Positions 9,354 through 17,573 are shown, numbered from the stretch's first letter. The stretch: 64,000 nt of DNA from JAFASC01 sp034669505 (GCA_034669505.1 JAXDNJ010000031.1:1-64000); one strand, 5' to 3'. Program-made: numbers and translations. The notes: generated from the sequence alone by a model not told the origin.

Positions 9354-10697
9354 ATGTCATCGCATGTCGATCGGCTGGTTGACGTCAAACAAGGCTTCAT
9401 CAGCCGCGAGCTATTCGTCGACGAGGATCTCTACAAAGAAGAGCTCGACAAGGTGTTCACCAGAGCCTGGCTCTTTGTCGGCCACGAAAGCCTTGTTCCC
9501 AATCCCGGAGATTTCTACACATCGCGCATGGGGGAGGAGTCGGTCATCCTCTGTCGTGACAAGAAGGGCGAGCTGCACGTCTTCCTAAATTCCTGTCGCC
9601 ATCGTGGCATGAAAGTTTGCCGCTACGAGTCCGGCAATACGTCCCTGTTCACTTGCCCCTATCACAGCTGGACGTATACGACGGACGGAAGGCTGCAAGG
9701 CGTTCCACTGTACAGGACCCTTTACGACGGCGTTCTCGATCGCGAGGCGAACTCGCTCGTCTCAGTGGCCAAAATGGTCAACTACAAGGGAACGATCTGG
9801 GCCTCGTGGGACAAGGACGCTCCTGATTTTCTGACCTATCTGGGTGACGCGAAGATTCATCTCGACCAGGCGCTTGATTGCCGCGATGGCCGCGAGGGGG
9901 GGTCGGAAGTCATTGGTGTACATAAATGGGTTTTCCCCGCGAATTGGAAGTTCGCCGCAGAAAATTTCCTCGGCGACACCTATCATAATCCGAGCCATCG
10001 TTCCGTCGATCTCATCGGCATCGGGCCAAGTGCCGCCGCGGGCAAGAAGGGCCGCCGTGACGGTGAATTGGACAACGCGCAGCACGTCTGGATCAGCTTT
10101 CCGGAAGGACATGGCGTCCACAGCGCGATCATGCCGGAAGCCAACGAATATTCGGAATCGTTTCTCGATAATCCGATTCTCGAGGAATATTTCCGGCACT
10201 GCTTCGAAGAGCGGAAGCGGCGTCTCGGCGAGCAGTCGCGCCTGATCCCGCATGTCGGCACGATCTTTCCCAATACCTCATATCACGGCCGACAGCCGCG
10301 CGGCCTGTGCGCATGGCATCCGCATAGCCCGACTTCGTGCGAGGGGTGGCGCTTCTTCCTGGTCGACAAGGACGCACCGGCCGAAGCCAAGGCGTATCTA
10401 CGGCGCTATTACATGCGCTATTCTGGTCCGGCCGGCATGACCGAGCAAGACGACATGGAGAATTGGCTCTATGCAACGGCTGCGAGTACGGGCACGGTCG
10501 CGCGGCGCTATCCCTTCAACTATCAGCAATCGATGAATGCATTCACCACTGATCACCAGCTCGGGGGTGAGGTGAGCACGCAGATCACGGAGCAGATTGC
10601 GCGTGGTTTTTACAAGAGGTGGGCTTCCTATATGCGCGGCGCCAAATGGGACGAGCTGCTCGGCCATGACCAGCTGCGCAAAGAAGCCGCAGAATGA
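9354..10697 (+). CDS. Aromatic ring-hydroxylating dioxygenase, large (alpha) subunit
   Basis: A 447-residue Rieske oxygenase subunit that adds O2 across an aromatic ring to give a cis-dihydrodiol. The [2Fe-2S] ligands are C81, H83, C101 and H104 (CRHRG and CPYHSW). The mononuclear iron site is H211 and H215 in GDTYHNPSHRS plus an Asp at 366/367 in EQDDMENW, with the bridging D208. Length is normal for biphenyl/benzoate-type alpha subunits. The 4-bp overlap with the downstream SDR, and the beta subunit two genes on, show one operon. No ferredoxin or reductase gene is nearby, so electrons must come from components encoded elsewhere. The substrate is unknown; the neighbouring acyl-CoA ligase hints at an aromatic acid. 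Confidence 0.93.
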   Translation: MSSHVDRLVDVKQGFISRELFVDEDLYKEELDKVFTRAWLFVGHESLVPNPGDFYTSRMGEESVILCRDKKGELHVFLNSCRHRGMKVCRYESGNTSLFTCPYHSWTYTTDGRLQGVPLYRTLYDGVLDREANSLVSVAKMVNYKGTIWASWDKDAPDFLTYLGDAKIHLDQALDCRDGREGGSEVIGVHKWVFPANWKFAAENFLGDTYHNPSHRSVDLIGIGPSAAAGKKGRRDGELDNAQHVWISFPEGHGVHSAIMPEANEYSESFLDNPILEEYFRHCFEERKRRLGEQSRLIPHVGTIFPNTSYHGRQPRGLCAWHPHSPTSCEGWRFFLVDKDAPAEAKAYLRRYYMRYSGPAGMTEQDDMENWLYATAASTGTVARRYPFNYQQSMNAFTTDHQLGGEVSTQITEQIARGFYKRWASYMRGAKWDELLGHDQLRKEAAE

Positions 10698-11497
10698 CAA
10701 CGAGCAAAGTTGTCATCGTTACGGGTGGCACGTTCGGAATAGGGCGGGCAATTACGATGGGCCTCGCCGGGCGGGGACATGCGGTCGTCGCTTTCGGGCT
10801 GGAGGCGCCGCAAGTCTCGAGCACAGCGGCCGCGGCGATTCCATCCTTAAAGACAGGGCTTCGCGAGGCGGGGCTCGACGCCGAACTCCTGGAAGCCGAC
10901 GTATCGAATGCTGCCGATGTGGCGCGTGTGGTCGAGCGGGCGCTGTCGCTTAATGGCCGGGTCGATGGCCTCGTGAACAATGCCGCGATCGGACCGCTTG
11001 GAACGGTGCTCGACACCGATGAAGAGCTTTTCGATCGCGTTTTGGCAGTGAACCTCAGGGGCCCATATCTCTGCAGCCGCGCCGTCCTGCCGCACATGAT
11101 CAAGGCCGGCGGCGGTTCGATCGTGAATATCGGTTCCGGCGCCGGCTGGGGCAAAGGCAACATGGCGGCCTATAGCGCGAGCAAGGGCGGTTTGTTCGCG
11201 CTCAGCACCGCAATGGCTTACGACTTTCTACACGACCGCATTCGCGTCAATACGGTCGTGCCGGGCGGCGGCGGCATCATCAGCGGCATGAGCGTGGGCC
11301 GGGTCGCCGGCGATATGAGCAGGTTCGGCCAAGGCGCCGCCGGCACCGCTGCCGGACGTGCGGCAACGGGAGACGATGTCGCAAACGCCGTCGCATTCCT
11401 GTTGTCGTCGGAAGCCGAGGCGATCTCCGGCACCGTCCTCGACGTCGGCTGCTTTGCCAATCAGGGTGGCCCGGTTCCGAAGAAGAGAGCCGGCTAG
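10694..11497 (+). CDS. Short-chain dehydrogenase/reductase, probable cis-dihydrodiol dehydrogenase
   Basis: A 267-residue classical SDR. The NAD(P)-binding motif TGGTFGIG is at residues 10-17, NNAA at 95-98, catalytic S148, Y160 and K164 (YSASK). It overlaps the stop of the dioxygenase alpha gene by 4 bp (ATGA), so translation is coupled. Placement between the alpha and beta subunit genes of a ring-hydroxylating dioxygenase strongly suggests that it re-aromatises the dihydrodiol to a catechol; this is inference from context, since SDR sequence alone does not fix the substrate. A Gly-rich loop after the active site (VPGGGGIIS) is a little unusual for the substrate-binding region. Confidence 0.88.
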   Translation: MTTSKVVIVTGGTFGIGRAITMGLAGRGHAVVAFGLEAPQVSSTAAAAIPSLKTGLREAGLDAELLEADVSNAADVARVVERALSLNGRVDGLVNNAAIGPLGTVLDTDEELFDRVLAVNLRGPYLCSRAVLPHMIKAGGGSIVNIGSGAGWGKGNMAAYSASKGGLFALSTAMAYDFLHDRIRVNTVVPGGGGIISGMSVGRVAGDMSRFGQGAAGTAAGRAATGDDVANAVAFLLSSEAEAISGTVLDVGCFANQGGPVPKKRAG

Positions 11498-11514
11498 CGG
11501 CAATGGAGGATCTC

Positions 11515-12105
11515 ATGAGCGTGGACACATTGGAGAGGACAGGTGCCCCAACCGCGCCGCCGCCCATAAAACGCGGTGAGGACTATTATCATCTGCTGCT
11601 CGACATCCAGGACTTCCTCTACATGGAAGCCGACCTCCTGGATTTGCGCCGCTTCAAGGAATGGCTCGACCTATTAACCGAGGACATCACCTACTTCATG
11701 CCCATGCGCCGAAATGTGAAATTTGGTCAGCATGCGGCACGGGAGAACACGTCGCAGGGGTTTGGGATCAGCTGGTTCGACGAGGACAAGTGGACGCTGA
11801 CAAAACGCGTCGAGCAAATCCTGACCGGCGTACACTATGCCGAAGAGCCGCTTTCGCGTATCTGTCACATGGTCAGCAACGTGCAGCTCTTAGCAGTGCG
11901 CCCCGAGGTCAAGAACCCGGCCGAAGTCGACGTCAAGTCGAGGTTCCTTGTTTATCAGAACCGCATCCAATACGAGACGTACACCTTTGTTGGAAAACGG
12001 ACCGACACCTTGCGTAAGACCGATGCGGGCTGGAAAATTGCAAAGCGGGAGATCATCCTCGACCAAAATGTCCTTCTTGCGAAGAATTTGACCGCTTTCT
12101 TTTGA
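11515..12105 (+). CDS. Aromatic ring-hydroxylating dioxygenase, small (beta) subunit
   Basis: A 196-residue scaffold subunit with the cystatin/NTF2-like fold of dioxygenase beta chains. The pattern DIQDFLYMEADLLDLRRF, then the EWLDLLTEDITYFMP strand, the LTGVHYAEEPLSRICHMVSNV block and the closing KTDAGWKIAKREIILDQ segment are typical. The ATG at 11515 is preferred over that at 11503 because GGAGG at 11506-11510 sits the right distance before it. It has no catalytic residues; it assembles the alpha3beta3 hexamer with the 9354 product. The SDR gene ends 17 bp upstream, and a small conserved-looking gene follows by 17 bp. Confidence 0.92.
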   Translation: MSVDTLERTGAPTAPPPIKRGEDYYHLLLDIQDFLYMEADLLDLRRFKEWLDLLTEDITYFMPMRRNVKFGQHAARENTSQGFGISWFDEDKWTLTKRVEQILTGVHYAEEPLSRICHMVSNVQLLAVRPEVKNPAEVDVKSRFLVYQNRIQYETYTFVGKRTDTLRKTDAGWKIAKREIILDQNVLLAKNLTAFF

Positions 12106-12122
12106 GCGCAAAGGGAGCGCGC

Positions 12123-12326
12123 ATGATCAACGTTCTCGATCTTCGACCCGGCGACAAGTTGCAGCTGCAGGATGGTGGCGTTGCCGAGGTGGTGGAAAAC
12201 ATGGAAGACGGGATGTGGGTGCAGGTGCGATATCTTGGCTCCTCCAGACAGAAGGACGAGAGCGACGACGCGGTGGAGCTCTGTCATGCGCAGGACATCG
12301 TAAAAATTCTGCCCCCTTCAGCGTGA
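12123..12326 (+). CDS. Small unknown protein of the dioxygenase operon
   Basis: A 67-residue soluble protein. The ATG at 12123 has AAAGGGA upstream and gives a compact product. The sequence LRPGDKLQLQDGG followed by VAEVVENMEDGMWVQVRYL predicts five short beta strands, like a KOW/SH3-type barrel, and an acidic C-terminus. No known family was recognised. It lies 17 bp after the dioxygenase beta gene on the same strand, and its stop overlaps an in-frame ATG of the next gene (TGATG at 12324-12328), so it belongs to the same transcript. A role in assembly or substrate handling for the dioxygenase is only a guess. Confidence 0.6.
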   Translation: MINVLDLRPGDKLQLQDGGVAEVVENMEDGMWVQVRYLGSSRQKDESDDAVELCHAQDIVKILPPSA

Positions 12327-12355
12327 TGATCTTAAAGCTACCGGTGAGGGAATGC

Positions 12356-12754
12356 ATGCTGCGGTTTGACTACATGCATAGCGATTTTCATCCGATCTTC
12401 CTGTTTTTGGGGGAGGCAGAAGATCTCTTGCAGCTGGCAAGGCTGTTGCGGGGGTTCGCCAGGGACCCGAAAGAAATCCCCTGCGAAACGCCGTTTGCGG
12501 AGTCGCCCAAGCGGGTGCGCTTAGCGCTCGCTCCGTCGGAAGACATTTACGGGATGCGAGAGGTCGCGGATGGAGCTTTCAAATGGCAGCTGAACGCCTG
12601 GCAAGCGGAGCGTATTGCCGAGCGCATCGATGCGCTCGCAAAGCCTGAAAATAAATCCGGGTCCGAGATTATCGAGTTAGGATCCGAAGGCGAAGTCCCG
12701 GTGAAGGTGTCACGAGGCGAATTCACCGACGATTTCCTAATTAAGGTCAGGTAG
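12356..12754 (+). CDS. Unknown protein at the end of the dioxygenase operon
   Basis: A 132-residue soluble protein without a recognised family. The start at 12356 follows GGTGAGGG at 12343-12350; an earlier ATG at 12326, overlapping the previous stop, would add ten residues and imply translational coupling. The sequence begins with an aromatic stretch (FDYMHSDFHPIFLFLG), has a helical middle and ends in a strand-rich acidic tail. It ends 7 bp before the convergent IclR regulator. Being the last gene of the dioxygenase run it may serve that pathway, yet nothing in the sequence shows a reaction. The aromatic and His-rich opening could form a small-molecule pocket. Confidence 0.6.
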   Translation: MLRFDYMHSDFHPIFLFLGEAEDLLQLARLLRGFARDPKEIPCETPFAESPKRVRLALAPSEDIYGMREVADGAFKWQLNAWQAERIAERIDALAKPENKSGSEIIELGSEGEVPVKVSRGEFTDDFLIKVR

Positions 12755-12760
12755 GTCGAC

Positions 12761-13630
12761 CTATCTGGCTGGATTGCCACGCGCAGCACGATTTTGGCGC
12801 CGGGCGGCAGGCATAGCGACCTGCTTTTCGCCTGCCTCCGGAATCAGAGGACCGCGCGACCCCAGGAGCGTCGATACTCTGCGTCCCGCTTCGACAACAA
12901 GCCGGGCGAATTGCGACACTTGATCATCGTTCAATCGGGCGTCGGGTCCGTAAAGCCCGATAGATCCGGCGACAAAGCCTTGGTGGTCGAAGAACGGGGC
13001 GGCGACAGCGACAGCCCCAGCAAAGATTTCGCCCTGGCTCACAGCGTATCCATTACGCCGGGCCGTAATGAGGGCCTTTTTCAATTGGTCGCGCTGGCTG
13101 TTACCGCGCACCCCCGCCAGAGATGCGGCTCTGAGGTCTCCCTCGACGAAGGCCAGAATGGCCTTGCCCGTCGCGCCCTGAGTGATTGCCACGGCGTGTC
13201 CAACACCGCGCGAAATCGAAAGCACATGTTGACTCTTGCACTCAAGAACGCAGACGACGCGATCGTCTTGCAGCGTGAACAGGGCAGCGGTCTCACCAGT
13301 GCGGTCGCGCAACTTTTCGAGGATTGGGCGCGCGGCCTCGATGACGTCGACGCCCTTCAGCCACACGTGCGAAAGCTGCATGACGCCATGCGCAAGCCTG
13401 AAGCGCTGCGGATCGCCAATGGCACCGACGAGCCCGCGCGAGGCCAGCGTGTGCAGCAACCGGTACAATGTCGGACGGCTAAGACCAACACGCCGCTGCA
13501 ATTCGACGACGCTCATCGTCGGCTGCTCGGGCGTGAACGATTGCAGGATCGTAATGGCGCGCTCGACGGCACGCACGCTCGACATGGCTGGGCGGGCCTC
13601 CTGGCTGTTCTCTTTCATTCTCTTTGCCAT
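12761..13630 (-). CDS. IclR-family transcriptional regulator
   Basis: A 289-residue regulator. Start 13630 is chosen because GGGAG sits just before it on the reverse strand; longer in-frame starts run into the operator region. The winged helix-turn-helix is at about residues 17-80 (AVERAITILQSF, then MSVVELQRRVGLSRPTLYRLLHTL), followed by the GAF-like effector domain with the family pattern ATGKAILAF and a GSIGLYGP strand. IclR proteins of this type bind pathway intermediates and control aromatic catabolism. It converges on the dioxygenase operon and diverges from the binding-protein gene at 13738. The 107-bp gap upstream holds an inverted repeat and a spaced direct repeat that may be its operator. 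Confidence 0.9.
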   Translation of the reverse strand: MAKRMKENSQEARPAMSSVRAVERAITILQSFTPEQPTMSVVELQRRVGLSRPTLYRLLHTLASRGLVGAIGDPQRFRLAHGVMQLSHVWLKGVDVIEAARPILEKLRDRTGETAALFTLQDDRVVCVLECKSQHVLSISRGVGHAVAITQGATGKAILAFVEGDLRAASLAGVRGNSQRDQLKKALITARRNGYAVSQGEIFAGAVAVAAPFFDHQGFVAGSIGLYGPDARLNDDQVSQFARLVVEAGRRVSTLLGSRGPLIPEAGEKQVAMPAARRQNRAARGNPAR

Positions 13631-13691
13631 CCATCTCCCATCCAAATGACTAACGCTGCTCGGCTTGACGAGGTCAGGTAAGCACATGTTA

Positions 13692-13724
13692 TATAGCGTG
13701 AAAAAGATGTCCATAGCGTGGACA
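13692..13724. promoter_or_regulatory. Probable IclR operator
   Basis: Perfect inverted repeat TGTCCA (13708-13713), 5-bp spacer, TGGACA (13719-13724). In addition the octamer ATAGCGTG occurs at 13693-13700 and again at 13713-13720, exactly 20 bp apart, that is on one face of the helix. The site abuts the GGGAGG ribosome site (13725-13730) of the 13738 gene and lies 60-95 bp before the IclR start. Binding by the neighbouring regulator is inferred. Confidence 0.55.
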
Positions 13725-13737
13725 AGGGAGGATCATA

Positions 13738-15021
13738 GTGCGGGATCGACGACGGACCAGCGGCAAGGGTCTCACCAAACGCAAGGCCCGGCGCGCGTCA
13801 ATCGCTCTGACCCTCCTTGCGTTGTGCTGCGTCGTGCCATTCGCGGCGACGGCACAGATCAGCGACGGCGTGGTTCGCATTGGCGTCCTGGGTGACTACG
13901 GTAGCGGTCGCGACCTTGGCGGTCCCGGCTCCGTCACCGCCGCCAAGCTCGCAGCCGAGGATTTCAGCGGCAAGGTCCTCGGCAAGCCGATCAATATCCT
14001 GGGAGCCGATCATCAGAACAAGCCTGACATTGCGTCCGCCATCGCGCGCAAATGGTTCGACGTCGAGCATGTCGATGCAATTACCGATCTGGCGGTGAGT
14101 TCCGTCGGACTCGCAGTGGAGCGCCTAGCCGCGCAGATGTCGCGCACGGTGCTGATTTCCGGCGCCGCGACCTCCGAAATCACTGGTCAGCATTGTGCAC
14201 CGGTGGCTACCCACTGGTCGGACGATACTTACGTACTGTCGGCCGGCCTCGGCCGCGCACTCACCGAGCGCGTTGGCAAGAAGTGGTTTTTCATGACGGT
14301 CGACCAGGCGTTCGGCACGGCGATGTATGCCGACGGCAAGGCGGCGGTGGAGAAATCAGGAGGCGAGGTCGTTGGCCGCGTCAGCTTCCCCTTCAATCCG
14401 CCAGATTTCGCCTCCTACTTCATTCCCGCGCAAAATTCCGGGGCAAACATCGTCGCGATCGCCAGCACGGGAAATGATTTGATTGTCGCCGTGAAGCAGG
14501 CGCACGAATTCGGCATGCCTGCTGCCGGTTTTACTCTGGTTGGCATGCTGACATTCATTTCCGACGTACACACGCTTGGCTTGGAGATAGCGCAAGGGCT
14601 TTATGTTGCATCGGAATATTACTGGGACGCTGACGAGGGCTCACGGGCCTTCGCCAAGCGGTTTTTCGAGTTAGAGAAGAAGCAGCCGACCAAACTACAG
14701 GCTTCAACATACGCGGCAGTCCGCCACTACCTCAGGGCGATCGAAGCAGCCGGCACAGATGAGGCGCTTGCGGTCAACAAAGCAATGCGAGAATTGCCGG
14801 TCGAGTTCTTCGGCCGTTCTGCCCGCATTCGCACGGACGGGCGGGTGATTTACGACCTCGCACTTTACCAGGTGAAGACACCGGCTGAGAGCCGTTATCC
14901 CTGGGATTATTATAAGAAGATTGCGGACATGCCTGGCGAGACGACGTTCCGCAGCGAAACGGCAGGCGGCTGTCCGTTGGTTGCGGGTGCGGGCACGCGC
15001 GCTCCAGAGGGCCAGCGCTAG
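13738..15021 (+). CDS. ABC transporter periplasmic binding protein, branched-chain amino acid (LivK) type
   Basis: A 427-residue exported type-1 periplasmic binding protein. The GTG start follows GGGAGG at 13725-13730. A basic N-terminus and hydrophobic core (IALTLLALCCVVPFAATA) form the signal peptide. The mature part opens with VRIGVLGDYGS and has ADHQNKPDIASAIARKW, the lobe-1 pattern of the aromatic-compound subgroup of these proteins. A second copy of this subgroup is encoded at 27556-28776. Subgroup members often bind aromatic acids in rhizobia; with the divergent IclR and nearby dioxygenase genes, uptake of the pathway substrate is a fair inference. No permease or ATPase genes follow; the next sequence is an IS scar, so the rest of the transporter may have been lost. 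Confidence 0.88.
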   Translation: MRDRRRTSGKGLTKRKARRASIALTLLALCCVVPFAATAQISDGVVRIGVLGDYGSGRDLGGPGSVTAAKLAAEDFSGKVLGKPINILGADHQNKPDIASAIARKWFDVEHVDAITDLAVSSVGLAVERLAAQMSRTVLISGAATSEITGQHCAPVATHWSDDTYVLSAGLGRALTERVGKKWFFMTVDQAFGTAMYADGKAAVEKSGGEVVGRVSFPFNPPDFASYFIPAQNSGANIVAIASTGNDLIVAVKQAHEFGMPAAGFTLVGMLTFISDVHTLGLEIAQGLYVASEYYWDADEGSRAFAKRFFELEKKQPTKLQASTYAAVRHYLRAIEAAGTDEALAVNKAMRELPVEFFGRSARIRTDGRVIYDLALYQVKTPAESRYPWDYYKKIADMPGETTFRSETAGGCPLVAGAGTRAPEGQR

Positions 15022-15032
15022 ATACCCGTGCG

Positions 15033-15233
15033 ATGCGGCATCAGGGCCCAAAGCAAACCTCGAGCGGCGGCAAGGAGCGTCTCGGCGGGATCTCGCGAGC
15101 CGGCAACAGCTACCTTCGGCAGATGCTGGTAGTTGACGCCATGGCGGCCATTCGCCACGCCGAGCGGCATGGCACCAAGCGAGGCTGCCCGGACCTTCCC
15201 CCATCTGTGCAGGAGGAGGGGCCCCGGGGACAA
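15033..15233 (+). pseudogene. IS110-family transposase, C-terminal remnant
   Basis: About 50 residues match the end of IS110/IS1111-type (DEDD, transposase_20) transposases: SSGGKERLGGISRAGNSYLRQ and VDAMAAIRHAERHGTKR. After that the frame decays. The RuvC-like catalytic domain is missing, no terminal repeats were seen, and the piece directly follows the binding-protein gene. It marks an old insertion and deletion event that may have removed the permease genes expected here. Confidence 0.65.
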
Positions 15234-15239
15234 GACAAT

Positions 15240-15779
15240 TCAGCGAGCCGTTTTTGGGTCTGCGGCCCTGACCTTCACAGTCTCAGCGCCGCTGCTTGCT
15301 GTAGCTGCCTTCGGAATGCTGGAAGTCGCCGAGGCGCTGTGAACCAGCTCCGATTGCTGTGCCGCAAGCATGGCATCAATTTCTGCCGGGGGCACCGGTT
15401 TCGAGAACAGGTATCCTTCCAGATAATGGCAACCCGCCAAGCGCAGAAATTGTTGCTGTTCACTGGTCTCAACGCCTTCCGCCGTGACCTTGAGGCCGAT
15501 TGCGCGCCAGTGCGATGACAGCATGAACGATCGCACTCCACGGTCATCACGTGATCGATGAATGACTTGTCGACTTTCAAAGGGCATTCGGCGCAAATAA
15601 GATAGGCCGGAATAACCGCTGCCAAAATCGTCGAGTGCCAAGCCGATTCCAAAACTGCGCAAGTGGCGCAGCCGCGCCTCGGCGCAGATAGCAACGAGCG
15701 CGGCTTCCTCAGCATCATGTAAGGCCCGATGCTCGTCTTCCTCTAACACGCCTCGAATTAGAAGTGGTCGAGAACGCAT
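15240..15779 (-). pseudogene. EAL-domain cyclic-di-GMP phosphodiesterase, broken remnant
   Basis: The reverse strand keeps the second half of an EAL domain: IGLALDDFGSGYSGLSYLRRMPF, then KVTAEGVETSEQQQFL and GYLFSKPVPPAEID. Between these blocks the frame is wrong; the expected KVDKSFIDHVM appears in another frame (in the segment 15530-15590), so a frameshift out and a second one back have occurred. The N-terminal part with the EAL (ExL) motif and any sensor domains is absent. It lies opposite the IS110 scar and in the same decayed patch. It can no longer hydrolyse c-di-GMP. Confidence 0.75.
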
Positions 15780-16124
15780 TTTCGAAGACCCGAGAGGCAG
15801 CGCTTATGCATGCCAATCGCCAGAGGAAAGCCGCCTTAAGGGCGAATACCTCACGCGTATGCATGATCTGACGGGCGGGCTGGAACCGGGGCACGTCGAG
15901 GCGCTTCTAGCATCATTGCGCGAGAATACTGTCATTTGGGACGGCAGCGCCGATGCGTAAAGCAGCGATTTGGGGTGCTCGCCTGTCCTTTGAACAGCGT
16001 CCTAAGCCGCTCTAGACTACCAAATAACCGTCAGCTCGCCCGGCAGGGTTTTCGTTGCCAAGTTTCCTTGAGCCTGCCAGGGTTGCCTGTCCCTTCACAC
16101 AGGGGGAATTTTGGGAGGCCCGAG

Positions 16125-16325
16125 ATGGCTAGACTGTTTGTTGATTGCCGTGATTACCCGAGCGAGAAGAACTGCACGGTCGCGATTTCTGCAGATAGCA
16201 AGGAGGAACTTGTAGACGCGGCAGCGCAACACGCCGTCGCAGTGCATGGTCATCACGATAGCCCAGAATTGCGCCAGGAGTTGGCCAAGATGATCAAGCC
16301 TGTCACTGGCAATGCGCAGCCGTGA
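16125..16325 (+). CDS. DUF1059 small protein
   Basis: A 66-residue soluble protein. The ATG at 16125 has GGGAGG at 16113-16118. The sequence MARLFVDCRDYPSEKNCTVA, the SADSKEELVDAAAQHAVAVHG helix and the SPELRQEL end are the DUF1059 pattern, which has two conserved cysteines (here C8 and C17) and His residues. Function is unknown. It is followed 52 bp later by a small monooxygenase-fold protein on the same strand, each with its own strong ribosome site. Confidence 0.82.
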   Translation: MARLFVDCRDYPSEKNCTVAISADSKEELVDAAAQHAVAVHGHHDSPELRQELAKMIKPVTGNAQP

Positions 16326-16377
16326 GATCCGCAAAAGCCCTTTCGGGGGCATCCTCACAAAATAGGAGGTAAGGCCG

Positions 16378-16674
16378 ATGATCGCTTTCAATGCTGTTCG
16401 GTTTCGAGTGAAGCCGGGGCGCGATCAGGATTTTCTGAATGCCCACAAGCACATTGGTGAAACGTGGCCTGGCCTCATGCACGCCAACATTATTAAGACC
16501 GGTGAGCGGTCCTACTGCATCATCGCTGAGTGGAAAGACATGGAGGCGTGCATTGAGGCGCGGCCGAACATGATCACCACCCTCAATTCTTTTCGCGATA
16601 CGCTCGAAGACCTCGGGGGCGGTCTCGGCGTCACCGATCCGGTGGCGGGTTCGGTCGTCTTAGCGCCGAAGTAG
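16378..16674 (+). CDS. Antibiotic biosynthesis monooxygenase (ABM)-like domain protein
   Basis: A 98-residue single-domain dimeric alpha-beta barrel. The start has GGAGG a few bases upstream. The pattern FNAVRFRVKPGRDQDFLNAH, a GLMHANIIKTGERSYCIIAEW strand pair and a final helix LNSFRDTLEDLG is typical of the ABM/ferredoxin-like fold. Such proteins oxidise polyphenols or simply bind small aromatic compounds or haem. No catalytic residue set can be read. It follows the DUF1059 gene and precedes a 46-codon frame with a strong ribosome site. Confidence 0.75.
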   Translation: MIAFNAVRFRVKPGRDQDFLNAHKHIGETWPGLMHANIIKTGERSYCIIAEWKDMEACIEARPNMITTLNSFRDTLEDLGGGLGVTDPVAGSVVLAPK

Positions 16675-16732
16675 TTCGTGGGACCCGGAACCAGTTTCCC
16701 TCGACCATTCGCATGCGTCTGAGGAGGTTGCG

Positions 16733-16873
16733 ATGAACCTTGACGGCATAACCGCAGCGCTCTCGAGCCGCGACATGGCGACAATCGAGGAAGCCTTCCT
16801 AGCGCTCGCCAGTTGTTCGAAATTGCGTGAACTGAACGTAAACTGCCTGTTACTGCCCGGCCACTCAGTCTAG
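16733..16873 (+). CDS. Possible 46-residue small protein
   Basis: A short frame with a strong ribosome site (GAGGAGG at 16721-16727, 5 bp before ATG). The product is predicted to be an amphipathic helix, with IEEAFLALASC near the middle and two cysteines. It lies 58 bp after the ABM-domain gene on the same strand. No family recognised; it may be the opening of a longer gene that has been cut short. Confidence 0.4.
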   Translation: MNLDGITAALSSRDMATIEEAFLALASCSKLRELNVNCLLLPGHSV

Positions 16874-16931
16874 CTCGGAAACAATAGGCTGCTTGATCCA
16901 TTTCCATCATGTATGAATCAGGAGTCTCGAC

Positions 16932-17168
16932 GTGACAAATCGGATAGCAATTTTAGCGCTCTCGGCAGCAGCAATCCTCGGCGCCTCTCAGGTGGCTTAC
17001 GCAAGGGGCCTCGGTAGCTTTCGCAGCAGCGGCATCCCAAACGCAAGAATGTACTCGCACAATGGAGGCTCCGACCCCTTCAGAAATTCACTAAGATCGG
17101 GAACGTCCAGAACCTCCATCACGACGGGAGAGGCAGGGAGAGCCGGGCTTATGTTAGGTTTACACTAG
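16932..17168 (+). CDS. Small secreted protein, unknown
   Basis: A 78-residue product starting at GTG 16932 with AGGAG just upstream. Residues 1-25 form a clear signal peptide (NRIAILALSAAAILGASQVAYA). The mature part of ~53 residues is rich in Ser, Gly and Arg and has little predicted structure. No family recognised. It sits alone between the small-protein cluster and a fragment of a carboxymuconolactone decarboxylase-like gene. Confidence 0.5.
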   Translation: MTNRIAILALSAAAILGASQVAYARGLGSFRSSGIPNARMYSHNGGSDPFRNSLRSGTSRTSITTGEAGRAGLMLGLH

Positions 17169-17294
17169 CGGCCACCGGAGCTTACGGCTTAATAGTGATC
17201 ATGCCCCTTGACCCTCCTTCGCCGACGGCGCGGCTACCGTTCTCGACAGCCGGCAAATTTGGCCTGATCATTCCGCCATGATCTTCCGGGTTCA

Positions 17295-17573
17295 GTGAGG
17301 GGATATGCAGGCGACTTGTCCAATTTGTGGAAACCCCGCCGAGCGAGGAACGGATGCATCGCCGTCCACAGCGAAGCCGCCATCCGCGGTGGCGCTTCAA
17401 AGGAAGAGATTGCGGAAGCGCTTGGCGTCGCCGTTGCCATAAACGCCGGTGCGGCGCTCGTCTACTCGACGCGCGTGATGGATGCGGTCAGAGAATATCT
17501 GCACGAGGTAAGCACGACTAAGCCCAGTGCAACGTCGTCCGCGACGAGCAACGCAAGCTATATTTCAGGGTAA
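17295..17573 (+). pseudogene. Carboxymuconolactone decarboxylase/AhpD-like fragment
   Basis: Residues ~19-67 read GCIAVHSEAAIRGGASKEEIAEALGVAVAINAGAALVYSTRVMDA (described in two parts: CIAVHSEAAIRGG then EEIAEALGV), the second half of the AhpD/CMD fold. Only the second Cys of the usual CxxC redox pair is in frame, and the first ~40 residues of the family are missing or out of frame upstream. The call as a remnant rests on this truncation; a working small protein cannot be excluded. Confidence 0.6.

Noticed and set aside
15769..15960. Open frame reading RMHDLTGGLEPGHVEALLASL and ending in a TAA, without a start
   Set aside because: It looks like the tail of a protein but no start, ribosome site or family was recognised, and it lies in a decayed patch.
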